From Yoonia sp. SS1-5 (lineage in GTDB: Bacteria > Pseudomonadota > Alphaproteobacteria > Rhodobacterales > Rhodobacteraceae): DNA of 64,000 bases. The translations under genes were made by a program, and so were the position numbers. Below are positions 15,958-25,803 of this stretch, piece after piece (position 1 is the first letter of the stretch; every line of letters begins with the position of its first letter). The stretch covers positions 2,905,501-2,969,500 of the forward strand of contig NZ_CP151767.2 in NCBI RefSeq assembly GCF_038443705.2. The letters run 5' to 3'. Below the pieces are notes generated by a model. The model ran no database searches and was not told the origin of the DNA. It saw nothing but the letters and a program-made list of their open reading frames with translations.

Positions 15958-16361
15958 CGATGTCCCGACGGTTGAGTTGGTAAATCAAGTCCTATGCAGC
16001 GCCATAAGGAGTGACAAGAAAACATTAAGTGATCCCTAACCACAGGCAGGTGATGTGTCTGCACTGTCACAATATGATCAAGTATTTGCTGTTTTCGGGC
16101 CGCTGATACGCATTGATCCGCCAAACAGGGGCCGAAACCCATGGTTGTGCGCACCTGTCTTGCACATCTTTAGAATCAGGCAACTTTTGCGGTGATATGA
16201 GGGCGTTGATGTAGATGCATGTAAGATGACACGGGACTGCGCCCTATTGTCCGCTGGACTGATCCGAATTTGATGGCTAAACAGCGCTCGATTGGACAGA
16301 CTGATGTCATTGTCCTGACTTTTGTGTGGGCAAAAGGCCCAAAATATCGGAGATGTACCCC
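15958..16361. promoter_or_regulatory. Intergenic promoter region ahead of petABC
   Basis: About 400 bases lie between the divergent outer-membrane-protein and petA genes. No ORF is supported. It must hold promoters in both directions, but I see no clear consensus or riboswitch. Confidence 0.4.
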
Positions 16362-16922
16362 GTGTCACATACTGATGACGACCACGGCACACGCCGCGAC
16401 TTCCTTTATTATGCCACCGCAGGTGCGGGCGCCGTTGCGACGGGTGCCGCCGTATGGCCATTGGTGAACCAGATGAACCCGTCTGCCGATGTTTTGGCGC
16501 TGGCGTCAATCAGGGTTGACGTTGGGGCGGTTGATCCGGGCACGCAGATCACCGTTCTGTGGCAGGGTAAGCCCGTATTTATCCGCGCCCGGACCGAGGA
16601 AGAAATCGCCGAGGCACGTGCGGTCGAGGTTGCTGATCTGCCCGATCCGGATGCGTTTAACGAAAACCTCGGTGCGGTTCCTGCAACCGATGAGAATCGC
16701 GCATTGACCGAAGATGGCGTCTGGTTGGTGCAGATGGGTGTCTGCACCCATCTGGGCTGTGTGCCGCTGGGTGACGGTGCGGGTGATTTTGGCGGCTGGT
16801 TCTGCCCCTGCCACGGCTCGCACTACGACACCGCTGGCCGCATTCGCAAAGGGCCCGCGCCGCGGAACCTGCCGGTACCCCTCGCGTCCTTTGTGGACGA
16901 AACAACAATTCAACTCGGTTAA
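16362..16922 (+). CDS. petA: Ubiquinol-cytochrome c reductase Rieske iron-sulfur subunit
   Basis: The product is 186 residues. The Rieske protein passes electrons from ubiquinol to cytochrome c1 in the bc1 complex. The [2Fe-2S] ligands are in CTHLGC and CPCHGSHYD. The N-terminus carries a twin-arginine-type sequence ([15 protein letters not shown]) that doubles as its membrane anchor. I choose GTG 16362 because GGAG lies nine bases upstream and the resulting start ([13 protein letters not shown]) matches the usual length; a GTG at 16326 would add 12 residues. It is the first gene of petABC. Confidence 0.95.
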   Translation: MSHTDDDHGTRRDFLYYATAGAGAVATGAAVWPLVNQMNPSADVLALASIRVDVGAVDPGTQITVLWQGKPVFIRARTEEEIAEARAVEVADLPDPDAFNENLGAVPATDENRALTEDGVWLVQMGVCTHLGCVPLGDGAGDFGGWFCPCHGSHYDTAGRIRKGPAPRNLPVPLASFVDETTIQLG

Positions 16923-16934
16923 GGAGAGAGAGCC

Positions 16935-18284
16935 ATGGCTGGTATCCCCCACGACCATTACGAACCAAACTCAAAGGGCGAAAAGTGGCTTCACTCGCGG
17001 CTGCCCATTGTTGGGTTGCTTTATGATACATTGATGATCCCCACGCCCAAGAACCTGAACTGGATGTGGATTTGGGGGATCGTGCTGACCTTTACGCTGG
17101 TCCTGCAGATTGTCACCGGCATTGTTCTGGTGATGCACTATGTCCCGCATGTCGACATGGCGTTCCAGTCGGTTGAACACATCATGCGGAACGTAAATGG
17201 CGGCCATATGATCCGCTATTTCCACATGAACGGCGCCTCGCTGTTCTTCTTTGCGGTCTATCTGCATATCTTCCGCGGCCTCTACTATGGCTCATACAAG
17301 GCCCCGCGCGAGGTGACCTGGATCATCGGGATGCTGATCTACGTGTTGATGATGGGGACGGCCTTTATGGGTTACGTGCTGCCTTGGGGGCAGATGTCCT
17401 TCCACGGGACCGCGGTGATCACCGGCCTGTTCGGCGCCATTCCATTCATTGGCGAAAGCGTGCAGGTCTGGCTGTTGGGTACGCCCAACGGTGCGATTGA
17501 TCAGCCTGCGCTGAACCGGTTCTTCTCGCTGCACTATCTGCTGCCGTTTGTGATTGCAGGCCTTGTGGCCGTGCATATCTGGGCGTTCCACACGACGGGG
17601 AACAACAATCCAACCGGTGTCGAGGTGCGACGCACAAGCAAGGAAGATGCCGCCAAGGATACCCTCCCGTTCTGGCCCTATTTTGTGATCAAGGACCTGT
17701 TTGCCTTGGCCATCATCATGGCGCTGTTCATGGCGGTTGTCGGGTTCATGCCGAACTACCTTGGCCACCCGGACAACTACGTGCCGGCGAATGCGCTGGT
17801 CACCCCATCCCATATTGTGCCTGAATGGTATTTCCTGCCGTTCTACGCTATCCTGCGCGCCTTCGACCAAGAGGTTTGGCTGGTTATCTTCGTTAACTGG
17901 GTCAGCTTCGGGATCATCGACGCCAAGTTCTTTGGGGTGATCGCGATGTTTGGTGCGATTGTTGTCATGGCACTGGCCCCGTGGCTGGATACATCAACAG
18001 TCCGCTCTGGCCGGTATCGCCCGATGTTCAAGTGGTGGTTCTGGCTGCTGGTTGTCGACTTCATCATTCTGATGTGGGTTGGCGCGCGCCCGGCCGAGGG
18101 GATTTATCCTTATATCGCCTTGCTTGGGTCGACCTACTGGTTTGCCTACTTCCTCGTGATCCTGCCGCTTTTGGGTGTGATCGAGAAGCCGACAACACCG
18201 CCAGCGACGATCGAAGATGATTTCAATGCGCACTATGCGCCGGATGATGCAGGGTCTTCGACCCTTGTGAAACCGGCCGAGTGA
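16935..18284 (+). CDS. petB: Cytochrome b of the bc1 complex
   Basis: The product is 449 residues, normal for alphaproteobacterial cytochrome b (fbcB). It has eight transmembrane helices carrying two b hemes and the quinol oxidation site, seen in [16 protein letters not shown], which contains the PEWY motif. Helix residues such as [22 protein letters not shown] are typical. A good ribosome binding site (AAGGAGAGAG) lies just before ATG 16935. It lies 12 bases after petA. Confidence 0.97.
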   Translation: MAGIPHDHYEPNSKGEKWLHSRLPIVGLLYDTLMIPTPKNLNWMWIWGIVLTFTLVLQIVTGIVLVMHYVPHVDMAFQSVEHIMRNVNGGHMIRYFHMNGASLFFFAVYLHIFRGLYYGSYKAPREVTWIIGMLIYVLMMGTAFMGYVLPWGQMSFHGTAVITGLFGAIPFIGESVQVWLLGTPNGAIDQPALNRFFSLHYLLPFVIAGLVAVHIWAFHTTGNNNPTGVEVRRTSKEDAAKDTLPFWPYFVIKDLFALAIIMALFMAVVGFMPNYLGHPDNYVPANALVTPSHIVPEWYFLPFYAILRAFDQEVWLVIFVNWVSFGIIDAKFFGVIAMFGAIVVMALAPWLDTSTVRSGRYRPMFKWWFWLLVVDFIILMWVGARPAEGIYPYIALLGSTYWFAYFLVILPLLGVIEKPTTPPATIEDDFNAHYAPDDAGSSTLVKPAE

Positions 18285-18301
18285 GAAAGGACAAAGACAA
18301 G

Positions 18302-19159
18302 ATGTTCCGCAAACTCACCATGACTGCTGCAACGGCCCTTGCCCTGACAACAGGGCAGGCCATGGCAGCCGAAGTTGAAACACATATCGAGGATTACGCC
18401 TTCTCGTTCGAAGGGCCATTTGGCAGCTTTGACCAGATGCAGCTGCAGCGCGGCCTGCAAGTCTATACCGAGATCTGTTCGGCCTGCCACGGGCTGGAAC
18501 TGATCGCGTTCCGCACCCTGCATGATGAGGGTGGGCCCGGCCTGCCGGAAGATCAGGTGCGCGCCTATGCCGAATTCTACGAGGTATTCGACGAAACCCT
18601 GTTTGACGGCGAGGGCGATTTCCGCCCCGCGACCCCGGCTGATCATTTTCCAGCCTCGTCCTTGTCCAATGCGCCCGACCTTAGCCTGATGGCCAAGGCC
18701 CGCGCTGGTTTCCACGGGCCCTACGGCACCGGGATTAACCAGTTCGTCAAAGGCATGGGTGGGGCCGAGTATATCGCGTCGCTGCTGACCGGATACGCGG
18801 ATGAACCCGAATGCGCCCTGGAAGGGGAACCGATGGATGGCTACTACAATGTCGCCTTTGCGGCAGGTGGTTTCCACGAGAACTGCAAGGACGAGAACGG
18901 CAAGCACAAGGTGCCGGGCAGCTGGATTTCGATGGCACCGCCGCTCTATGGTGATGACGTCGAATATGCAGATGGGCACTCGACAGATCTGGAACATGTG
19001 GCCGAAGACGTCTCTGCGTTCCTGATGTGGACGGCCGAACCCAAGCTGGTTGCGCGCAAGCAGGCCGGGCTGACGGGTGTGATCTTCCTGACCGTGCTGT
19101 CGGTTCTGCTGTATCTGACCAACAAACGGTTGTGGGCGCCACATAAGAAAAAGCACTGA
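18302..19159 (+). CDS. petC: Cytochrome c1 of the bc1 complex
   Basis: The product is 285 residues. A signal peptide ([17 protein letters not shown]) is followed by the heme c attachment site CSACH and a C-terminal membrane anchor ([20 protein letters not shown]). A Cys-containing insertion typical of Rhodobacterales cytochrome c1 is present (ECALEGEP ... NCKDENG). The protein accepts electrons from the Rieske centre and reduces soluble cytochrome c. It lies 17 bases after petB, and the operon ends in the terminator at 19186-19213. ATG 18302 is preferred over 18281. Confidence 0.95.
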   Translation: MFRKLTMTAATALALTTGQAMAAEVETHIEDYAFSFEGPFGSFDQMQLQRGLQVYTEICSACHGLELIAFRTLHDEGGPGLPEDQVRAYAEFYEVFDETLFDGEGDFRPATPADHFPASSLSNAPDLSLMAKARAGFHGPYGTGINQFVKGMGGAEYIASLLTGYADEPECALEGEPMDGYYNVAFAAGGFHENCKDENGKHKVPGSWISMAPPLYGDDVEYADGHSTDLEHVAEDVSAFLMWTAEPKLVARKQAGLTGVIFLTVLSVLLYLTNKRLWAPHKKKH

Positions 19160-19185
19160 CAGACAACGTCATGTCGAAAATCACA

Positions 19186-19213
19186 AAGGCTCGCCAGATT
19201 GGCGGGCCTTTTT
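19186..19213 (+). terminator. Rho-independent terminator of petABC
   Basis: The inverted repeat GGCTCGCC / GGCGGGCC with a five-base loop is followed by a run of five T. It lies 25 bases after the petC stop. Confidence 0.85.
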
Positions 19214-19231
19214 GACGTCGTAGGATGGGTT

Positions 19232-19933
19232 TTAACCCATCTTGCCCAGATAGGCGGCCAGGGCTGGCGGGGGCGCGGCGAAGAGAGGTCCAGTTGCGGT
19301 CGGCGCGGCAGCCGCGCCATCTGCAAGCAACACTGTTTCATCGGCGATACGCAGCGCATCTGCGGGGTCATGGGTGACCATGATCACGCGGCGCTCCTGG
19401 CTGACCAGTATGGTCTGCACAAGATCCAGCATTTCATCCTTCAAACCCGGGCCCAGTGCCGCAAATGGCTCGTCCAGCAACACGACGGGTCGATCTGCCA
19501 ACAGGACACGGGCCAATGCCGCGCGGCTTTGCTGCCCCCCGGACAATTCAGCCGGCCGTCGGTCGGCCAAGCCGTGCAAACCGACCTGGGACAGCACGTC
19601 GTCGATCCGGGCAAGTTCGGGGGCCGACAGGCGCAGGCGGGGGCGCACGGCCAGCCCCACATTCTGAGCAACGGTCAGATGTGGAAACAGGTTGTTATCC
19701 TGAAACAGAATGCTGATCGGGCGATCACCGGGGGGCAGATGTGTCAGGTCCTTGTCATCCAGCAGGACACGACCGGATGCCGGTACCAAAAATCCCGCAA
19801 TTGCATTCAGCAAGGTTGACTTGCCGGCGCCAGATGGGCCGATCAGGGCGGTCAATGCGCGTCCGGCAAATGTCAGATCAGCCGTCAGACTGAAGGCATC
19901 TTGGCGCAAAACAAGATTTTCACACTGCAGCAT
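19232..19933 (-). CDS. thiQ: Thiamine ABC transporter ATP-binding protein
   Basis: The product is about 233 residues from the ATG at 19933. Walker A GPSGAGKS, signature LSGGQQSR and Walker B VVLLDEPFAAL are all present. It powers uptake of thiamine or thiamine diphosphate with ThiP and ThiB. It overlaps the thiP end by 14 bases, and the operon is under the TPP riboswitch upstream of thiB. An earlier in-frame start at 19963 would lie deeper in thiP and is less likely. Confidence 0.9.
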   Translation of the reverse strand: MLQCENLVLRQDAFSLTADLTFAGRALTALIGPSGAGKSTLLNAIAGFLVPASGRVLLDDKDLTHLPPGDRPISILFQDNNLFPHLTVAQNVGLAVRPRLRLSAPELARIDDVLSQVGLHGLADRRPAELSGGQQSRAALARVLLADRPVVLLDEPFAALGPGLKDEMLDLVQTILVSQERRVIMVTHDPADALRIADETVLLADGAAAAPTATGPLFAAPPPALAAYLGKMG

Positions 19934-21449
19934 GTCGGCGCCCCACCCAATCAAAGACAGCAAACACGGTAAAGCTCAGACCCAGCAGCAGCAACGCGGC
20001 CGAGGCCGCCGCCTCCATCCGGTATGCGCCCATCAGACGATACATCGCAAGCGGCAGTGTCTCCTGCGCGTCACCTGCAAAGAGGGCGATGACACCCAGA
20101 TCCCCCATCGACAACGCGGCGGCCAAACCGGCGCCAAAACCCAATGGTTGCGCGATGCGGGGCAGGACCACCAAACGCAGCCATGCCAATGGCCCGAAAC
20201 CCAGCGTGGCACCAAGCCGGGAAAAATTGGTATGCACCTCTTCAATCGCAGGCGCGATGGACCGTAGGACAAAGGGCAGGGCAAGGGTCGCATTGACCAG
20301 TGCCGTGACGACAAGGGCCAGTCTGGCAGGGTTCACGAAAGGAAAAACCACCAGAAACGCGCCTGTGCCGATAACCAGACCAGAGGCGGCAAGCGGCAGA
20401 AAGCCTATGGCCGTAACCCACCCGCTGCGCCAAAGGCCCAGTGAAACGGCCATGACGATGCATAAAAGGGCCGATGTCAGCGCCACGCTGACCGAACGGA
20501 TCGCGGCCTGCCAAATGCCGGGCGGCAGGTCCGCGATGCCCGGTAGTCCGCGCAATATGATCATGACAAGTGGCAGCAACAGAAACGCAGCCGCCGCTGC
20601 GATAGCAAGCCCATCCCGGACGGGCGACCCCTTGTCCCATCGTTGGATGGTCCGATCCAGACCACCGCTTAACATCGCCTGCGCGCTGAATTTCCAGGCA
20701 ATCAGGGCACCGGTTGCGCAGAGGCCGAATTGAACACCGGCCAAAAGGGCGGCCCGACCCAAATCAAAGTCAAAACGCAGTGCCTGGTAAATGGCCAACT
20801 CGACTGTTGTTGCCCGCGGGCCACCGCCCAGGGTCAGGGCCACGGCAAAACTTGTCAGACAGATCAGAAAAATGACCAGAAACACACCCGGTCCGATGGC
20901 GCGCAGCATCGGCCATTCCAGAAACCTGCCCACGGGGGCGTTCAGCGTGGCGGCAAGCCGGTAACGCTCTGCCGGGATGGCCAACCATCCTTGCAGCAAC
21001 AACCGGGTGGCCAGCGGCAGGTTGAAAAAGACATGCGCCAGAACGACGCCGTGAAAGCCGTAAATCGAAAAGGGGGGCAGCCCCAGCCAGGCAAGCCCCG
21101 CATTCAGCACGCCACCCCGTCCGAAGATCGCCAGCAAACCCAATACGGCGACAATAACCGGAAGCAGAAATGGCGCCCCCAGCAGGGTCACCAGCAGGTC
21201 CCGCCCGGCAAAGCGGCGGCGCGCGAGCGCGCGCGCGACGGGGACCGCCAGTAGCGTGCTAAGCGCCGCGGATACCAACGCCTGCAAGACCGTGAAACGG
21301 ATCGCGGCCCAATCCGCCGTTGACAGGCCGCTATCCCACTCTGCGCGGAGTGCTACAGCGGCCAATGTCCCCAGCGTCAGGGCGACAACCACGAGCCCGG
21401 CGAGGATGCCGGGCCAGCGTGGCGCTATTGCGAGAGCGCGGTGCGCCAT
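19920..21449 (-). CDS. thiP: Thiamine ABC transporter permease
   Basis: The product is 509 residues with about twelve hydrophobic helices in two repeated halves, each with an EAA-type loop (for example LNAPVGRFLEWPMLRAIGPG and LGATLGFGPLAWLRLVVLPRI). This is the fused two-domain permease of the FbpB/ThiP type. It starts inside the last codons of thiB (25-base overlap) and overlaps thiQ, so the three are translationally coupled. Confidence 0.92.
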   Translation of the reverse strand: MAHRALAIAPRWPGILAGLVVVALTLGTLAAVALRAEWDSGLSTADWAAIRFTVLQALVSAALSTLLAVPVARALARRRFAGRDLLVTLLGAPFLLPVIVAVLGLLAIFGRGGVLNAGLAWLGLPPFSIYGFHGVVLAHVFFNLPLATRLLLQGWLAIPAERYRLAATLNAPVGRFLEWPMLRAIGPGVFLVIFLICLTSFAVALTLGGGPRATTVELAIYQALRFDFDLGRAALLAGVQFGLCATGALIAWKFSAQAMLSGGLDRTIQRWDKGSPVRDGLAIAAAAAFLLLPLVMIILRGLPGIADLPPGIWQAAIRSVSVALTSALLCIVMAVSLGLWRSGWVTAIGFLPLAASGLVIGTGAFLVVFPFVNPARLALVVTALVNATLALPFVLRSIAPAIEEVHTNFSRLGATLGFGPLAWLRLVVLPRIAQPLGFGAGLAAALSMGDLGVIALFAGDAQETLPLAMYRLMGAYRMEAAASAALLLLGLSFTVFAVFDWVGRRHAAV

Positions 21450-22414
21450 TCATCCAGCGCTGTATCGCGGGCCGCGGCGGCTTCGTCGGCGGTCATCAAC
21501 AGCGATTTTTCCGGTGTGATGAGTGTCTCGAAACCTTCGGGCAGGCCGGCCTCGGGCGTGGCTGCCGGATACATCCAGTTTGTGGTTGGGATCACGCTCT
21601 GGAATGTGTCGGATACCATGAAGGCCAGAAACGCATCCGCCAGGGCGGGCTGATCGGTGCCGGCTACTTTGCCGGCCACTTCGACCTGCATGTAGTGGCC
21701 TTCATCAAAGGCCCATGCGACCTTGCTTGCGTCCTCTTCGGCAATCAGGTGGTAGGCGGGCGAAGTGGTGTAGGACAGCACCGCATCCGCCTCGCCATCA
21801 AGAAACAGCCCATAGGCTTCGGACCAGCCCGGTGTCACGGTCACGATATTGTCGGCCAGATCGGCCCAGATGGACGGGGCTTCGTCGCCATAGGCCGCCT
21901 TGACCCACATCAGCAGGCCCAGCCCGGGGGTGGATGATCGTGGGTCCTGAATCACGATCTTGGCGTCGCTGGCTGCAAGTTCGGGCATATTCGCGGGCGC
22001 GGCGGCACCTGCGTTGCCGACAAACGCAAAGTATCCCCAGTCAAATGGCAGAAAATCCGGATCTTCCCAGCCAATGGGCAGGTCCAGGTCAGCAGTGACC
22101 CCATGTGGCGCAAACAGCCCGGTTTCGCGGGCCGCGGCCGTTAGGTTTGTGTCCAATCCCAGGACGATGTCAGCCTCTGTGCGGGGGCCTTCCAGCTGCA
22201 AGCGCGCCAGAAGCGCGGCGCCGTCGCCCGCATTCACAAACTGCAGATCGCACGCGCAGGTTTCCTCAAACGCGGCTTCAACGGCCGGACCGGGCCCCCA
22301 TTCCGTGGTGAAACTGTCATATGTGTAGACTTGCAGCACCGGGGTCTCGGCCAATGCGCCTGTGGCACAAAGGGCAAGTCCCGCAGCAGCTGGCAGATAG
22401 GTGGCTTTGGTCAT
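21425..22414 (-). CDS. thiB: Thiamine ABC transporter periplasmic binding protein
   Basis: The product is about 329 residues from ATG 22414. A signal peptide (YLPAAAGLALCATGALA) is followed by a type-II periplasmic binding fold: VLQVYTYDSFTTEWGPGPAVEAAFEETCACDLQFV is characteristic of ThiB. It captures thiamine, TMP or TPP in the periplasm and delivers it to ThiPQ. The TPP riboswitch lies directly upstream. Confidence 0.92.
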   Translation of the reverse strand: MTKATYLPAAAGLALCATGALAETPVLQVYTYDSFTTEWGPGPAVEAAFEETCACDLQFVNAGDGAALLARLQLEGPRTEADIVLGLDTNLTAAARETGLFAPHGVTADLDLPIGWEDPDFLPFDWGYFAFVGNAGAAAPANMPELAASDAKIVIQDPRSSTPGLGLLMWVKAAYGDEAPSIWADLADNIVTVTPGWSEAYGLFLDGEADAVLSYTTSPAYHLIAEEDASKVAWAFDEGHYMQVEVAGKVAGTDQPALADAFLAFMVSDTFQSVIPTTNWMYPAATPEAGLPEGFETLITPEKSLLMTADEAAAARDTALDEWRTALSQ

Positions 22415-22454
22415 CTTATCCTCCAAATGCGACGAGCGGATTGGGGGGTAAGCG

Positions 22455-22548
22455 AAAATGGCTGACCTTCCCTCCGCCGGTCTTAACCGGTTCAGGTTCA
22501 ACGGGTCCGCTTTTCAAAGCATCTCAGCCATTTCTGGCCCCCCGAGGT
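22455..22548 (-). ncRNA. TPP riboswitch (THI element)
   Basis: On the minus strand upstream of thiB the sequence contains the conserved THI-box pieces in order: GGGGGGCC, then GGCTGAGATGC, then ACCCGTTGAACCTGA, then GGTTAAGACCGGCGGAGGGA. These form the pyrimidine- and pyrophosphate-sensor arms. It should repress thiBPQ when thiamine diphosphate is plentiful. Confidence 0.93.
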
Positions 22549-22702
22549 ACTGCAACAGCTATGAGAAAAGTGCCTGGATCACAAGATAGAACTGGCATTT
22601 CCAGCGCGGATGATGTAACAAGTATTTACATCCAAAAATCATCAGAAAGGAGGCGCCCTTGGGAGAACGCCAGTAATTATCTTATGTCTTGAGCTGCTTT
22701 TT

Positions 22703-22849
22703 GTGTGGCTCGTCTATTTCGTCTTTGGCATGGTCACACGTTATGAAATCCCGATCTGGGCCACCGCATTGCTGGTGATCATCGTGGACCGGACTGTCAC
22801 CTTCATCACAACATCTGCCGCTGATAAGCGATCGCGTTTACGGGAATAG
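22703..22849 (+). CDS. Possible small membrane protein
   Basis: An open frame ending at TAG 22847-22849 encodes a strongly hydrophobic short protein: LCLELLFVWLVYFVFGMVTRYEIPIWATALLVIIVDRTVTFITT, two membrane helices with a charged tail (DKRSRLRE). No standard start lies at the natural N-terminus; GTG 22703 gives 48 residues and ATG 22730 gives 39. A strong AGGAGG-like site sits at about 22649 but serves a frame that closes after a few codons, so a frameshift or a non-standard start is possible. It lies between the thiB riboswitch and aroC. No family is recognised. Confidence 0.4.
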   Translation: MWLVYFVFGMVTRYEIPIWATALLVIIVDRTVTFITTSAADKRSRLRE

Positions 22850-22903
22850 CTTGGCTTTCGGCTGGGCGCTGGTTATCTGATCTTCCAGTCAGGAGCCGCG
22901 CCC

Positions 22904-24013
22904 ATGTCGATCAACAGTTTTGGCCATCTTTTTCGCTTTACCACCTGGGGTGAAAGCCATGGCCCTGCGCTGGGCGCGACGGTTGACGGCTGCCCCCCCG
23001 GTGTGCCGCTGGCGCCTGAAATGATCCAGCAATGGATGGATAAACGCAGGCCGGGTTTGAACAAGAACACAACCCAGCGAAACGAACCTGATGCGGTCGA
23101 AATCCTGTCCGGCGTGTTCGAGGGGCAGACCACCGGCACCCCCATCCAGTTGATGATCCGCAATACCGATCAGCGGTCAAAGGATTATGGGGATATCGCC
23201 AACACATTCCGCCCCGGCCATGCGGATATTACCTATCATCAGAAATACGGTTTGCGCGATTATCGCGGTGGTGGTCGGTCCTCGGCCCGCGAAACGGCTG
23301 CGCGTGTCGCAGCGGGTGGTGTGGCCCGTGAGGCGATCAAGACAATCGCGCCGAATGTTCAGATTATCGGCTATATGACCCAGATGGGAACCAAGCAGAT
23401 CGACCGGACCAAGATGGATTGGTCGCAGATCGACAAGAACGATTTCTTTTGTCCTGATGCAGACGCAGCCGCGGAATGGAACGACTATCTGGGCTGGCTG
23501 CGCAAGGATGACCACAACTCGGTCGGGGCGATTATCGAGGTCGTGGCCCGCGGTGTTCCTGCAGGGATCGGCGCGCCGATCTATGCCAAGCTTGATACCG
23601 ATCTGGCCGCTGCGATGATGTCGATCAACGCGGTGAAAGGCGTGGAGATTGGCGAAGGGATGGCTGCCGCGGCGCTGACCGGGCGCGACAATGCCGATGA
23701 AATTTTCATGGGGCAGGGCGGCCCAGAATACAGTTCCAATCATGCCGGTGGCATTTTGGGCGGGATCAGTACCGGTCAGGACGTTGTTGTGCGCTTTGCG
23801 GTCAAGCCCACTTCATCCATCCTCAGCCCTCGCAAATCCATCCGGATGGATGGCAGCCCGACAGAGGTGATCACCAAGGGTCGCCATGATCCTTGTGTAG
23901 GTATCCGGGCGGTGCCGGTGGGCGAGGCGATGATGGCCTGCGTGATATTGGATCATCTTTTGCTGGACCGTGGTCAGACGGGTGGCGTGCGCGGCGGTAT
24001 CGGCCCGGATTGA
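22904..24013 (+). CDS. aroC: Chorismate synthase
   Basis: The product is 369 residues. AroC makes chorismate from EPSP, the last step of the shikimate pathway, using reduced FMN. The family signatures are present: [17 protein letters not shown] at the N-terminus, [27 protein letters not shown] and [12 protein letters not shown]. The length is normal. ATG 22904 is well placed. Confidence 0.97.
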   Translation: MSINSFGHLFRFTTWGESHGPALGATVDGCPPGVPLAPEMIQQWMDKRRPGLNKNTTQRNEPDAVEILSGVFEGQTTGTPIQLMIRNTDQRSKDYGDIANTFRPGHADITYHQKYGLRDYRGGGRSSARETAARVAAGGVAREAIKTIAPNVQIIGYMTQMGTKQIDRTKMDWSQIDKNDFFCPDADAAAEWNDYLGWLRKDDHNSVGAIIEVVARGVPAGIGAPIYAKLDTDLAAAMMSINAVKGVEIGEGMAAAALTGRDNADEIFMGQGGPEYSSNHAGGILGGISTGQDVVVRFAVKPTSSILSPRKSIRMDGSPTEVITKGRHDPCVGIRAVPVGEAMMACVILDHLLLDRGQTGGVRGGIGPD

Positions 24014-24095
24014 TCCGTTCATCTTATGTCAATGGAAACAGGTTGTTGTCACTGATTGGGACCTGCTAGGGTTCGCGGACGATCAAGGGGGAATC

Positions 24096-25214
24096 ATGCT
24101 GCCGCTTTTCCGCACCGTCATTTGTGCTTCACTTTGCCTTGGCCTGGCCAGTTGTGGCCTGCCGCGCGGTGCCGGGTTTCAATCCGAAGTATTGGCCGCA
24201 TCTGCTGTAGGCCCGGCCGAGGATGGCGCCGAACCGGTCTATGATTTTGCGGTCTACGAGGTGACACGCGCAACGCTGCCGGCGTTGCAATCCTGGCCCG
24301 ACCGCACGCAGAAATCCTATCCATGGGTGACGGATCGACAGGCAGCGACCTCGCTGATCATCGCACCGGGTGACAAGCTGCAGCTGACAATCTGGGACGC
24401 GGAAGAAAATTCCTTGCTGGCAGGCACCGGCCAGCGCGCAACACCACTTCAAGAGATCGAAGTTAGCGCTGCGGGTCGTATTTTTGTGCCATATATCGGC
24501 GATCTTCGCGTCACGGGCATGTCGCCTGAAACCGCCCGCGCCCGGATCGAAGAGCAATTGACCCAAACAATCCCGTCCGCGCAGGTGCAGCTGGTTGTAG
24601 CCCCTGGTCGCGTGAACACGGCGAATGTGGTGACAGGGGTGGCCGCGCCCGGGATTTATCCGCTGGAATATCGCAACACCAAGCTGCTTGATCTGCTGTC
24701 GGCTGCGGGGGGGATCCCGCCAGACCTGGTCAATCCGCAGATCCGCCTGGCCCGGGGTGATCAGCTCTATGGCATCGCTTATGAGCGGCTGCTCAAGACC
24801 CCATCTTTGGATACGACTGTGCGTGGCGGTGACCGGATCATTGTCGAACCCGAAGACCGGTATTTCCTGTCTCTTGGCGCTGCCGGGACGCAGGCACAGC
24901 ACACATTCCCCCAAAACAGCATTTCGGCGCTTGATGCCCTGTCGATCATTGGCGGAGTAAATCCGGGGCGCGCAAATCCGGAGGGTATTCTGATCCTGCG
25001 GCAATACCGCGCCGCCGATCTACGCAGTGACGGCAGTGGCCCACCCCGGGACCGCGTGGTTTTTGTGCTGGATCTGACGTCTGCGGACGGCCTTTTTTCT
25101 GCAGGCCAGTTCGAGATTCAGGCAAATGATCTTGTCTACGCCACCGAAAGCGCGCTGGGCCCAGCATTGACACTGTTCAATGTGGGAACCTCTCTCGCGA
25201 GCCTGTCCAACTAG
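24096..25214 (+). CDS. Polysaccharide export lipoprotein, Wza-like
   Basis: The product is 372 residues. A lipoprotein signal (CASLCLGLASC, lipobox LASC) is followed by a Poly_export domain (IIAPGDKLQLTIWDAEEN ... VSAAGRIFVPYIGDLRVTGMSPETARARIEEQL) and SLBB-type repeats (VAAPGIYPLEYRNTKLLDLLSAAGGI). Wza-family proteins form the outer-membrane channel for capsule or exopolysaccharide. No polysaccharide genes are adjacent, so this is an orphan. ATG 24096 has AAGGGGGA just upstream. It lies 82 bases after aroC. Confidence 0.88.
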   Translation: MLPLFRTVICASLCLGLASCGLPRGAGFQSEVLAASAVGPAEDGAEPVYDFAVYEVTRATLPALQSWPDRTQKSYPWVTDRQAATSLIIAPGDKLQLTIWDAEENSLLAGTGQRATPLQEIEVSAAGRIFVPYIGDLRVTGMSPETARARIEEQLTQTIPSAQVQLVVAPGRVNTANVVTGVAAPGIYPLEYRNTKLLDLLSAAGGIPPDLVNPQIRLARGDQLYGIAYERLLKTPSLDTTVRGGDRIIVEPEDRYFLSLGAAGTQAQHTFPQNSISALDALSIIGGVNPGRANPEGILILRQYRAADLRSDGSGPPRDRVVFVLDLTSADGLFSAGQFEIQANDLVYATESALGPALTLFNVGTSLASLSN

Positions 25215-25452
25215 TGCTTATCGGCCCAACGGGCCGCGCAATGCCACGCAGTCGCCAATTGAATACGACATCAGGCAGCCGAGACTGCAAACCCGTATTG
25301 GGCCAGTTGGTCGACACACAGTCCGGCATTGCGACAAGGCACAGTTCCAACGACCATCTGATCGTGCCAGAAGGGGTTTTATTACTCTTGGCGTCGTATA
25401 AATTCAGGGGCGAGAGCTTATCTCGAAGTTATTCAAGAGGCCGTCAGCGGCG
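25215..25452. other. Intergenic stretch, nothing supported
   Basis: About 240 bases between the Wza-like and lectin genes. A GTG-started frame runs through but has no recognisable protein and no ribosome binding site, so I do not call a gene. Confidence 0.4.
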
Positions 25453-25803
25453 ATGCGTAGATTAAACAGTGGTACGATTGGTATTGATCATGGGGATGTG
25501 GGGCTATTCTCGGATTTCGAACATGACGGCGAGATGTGGCGGGGGACTGGGCCACGGCAGGCAAGCGAGGCTGTTCAATTCTCGCAACCATTCCTAAGCC
25601 CGCCTCATGTGCAGGTTTCGATCTCCATGTGGGACATTTCGAACAACACGAATATCCGGGCCGATGTGCAGGCCGAAAGTGTTACGACCAATGGTTTCGA
25701 TATCGTGTTCCGGACCTGGGCAGATACGCAGGTCGCGCGCATACGCGTCTCGTGGACGGCCATCGGTGAGCTTCCCAATGATGACGGCTGGGAACTTTAT
25801 TGA
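25453..25803 (+). CDS. H-type lectin domain protein
   Basis: The product is 116 residues. The sequence VGLFSDFEHDGEMWRGTGPRQ ... VQFSQPFLSPPHVQVSISMWDISNNTNIRADVQ ... FDIVFRTWADTQVARIRVSWTAIG matches the H-type lectin fold known from snail agglutinins and found as a small stand-alone protein in Rhodobacteraceae. H-type lectins bind N-acetylgalactosamine; the bacterial role is unknown. There is no signal peptide. It converges with, and overlaps by seven bases, the next minus-strand gene. Confidence 0.8.
   Translation: MRRLNSGTIGIDHGDVGLFSDFEHDGEMWRGTGPRQASEAVQFSQPFLSPPHVQVSISMWDISNNTNIRADVQAESVTTNGFDIVFRTWADTQVARIRVSWTAIGELPNDDGWELY

Noticed and set aside
25265..25310. Possible tRNA-like fold (GACTGCAAA)
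   Set aside because: No D- or T-arm consensus around it and the stems do not close.
25215..25452. Reading frame after the Wza-like gene
   Set aside because: No ribosome binding site, no recognisable sequence, ends inside the lectin start region.
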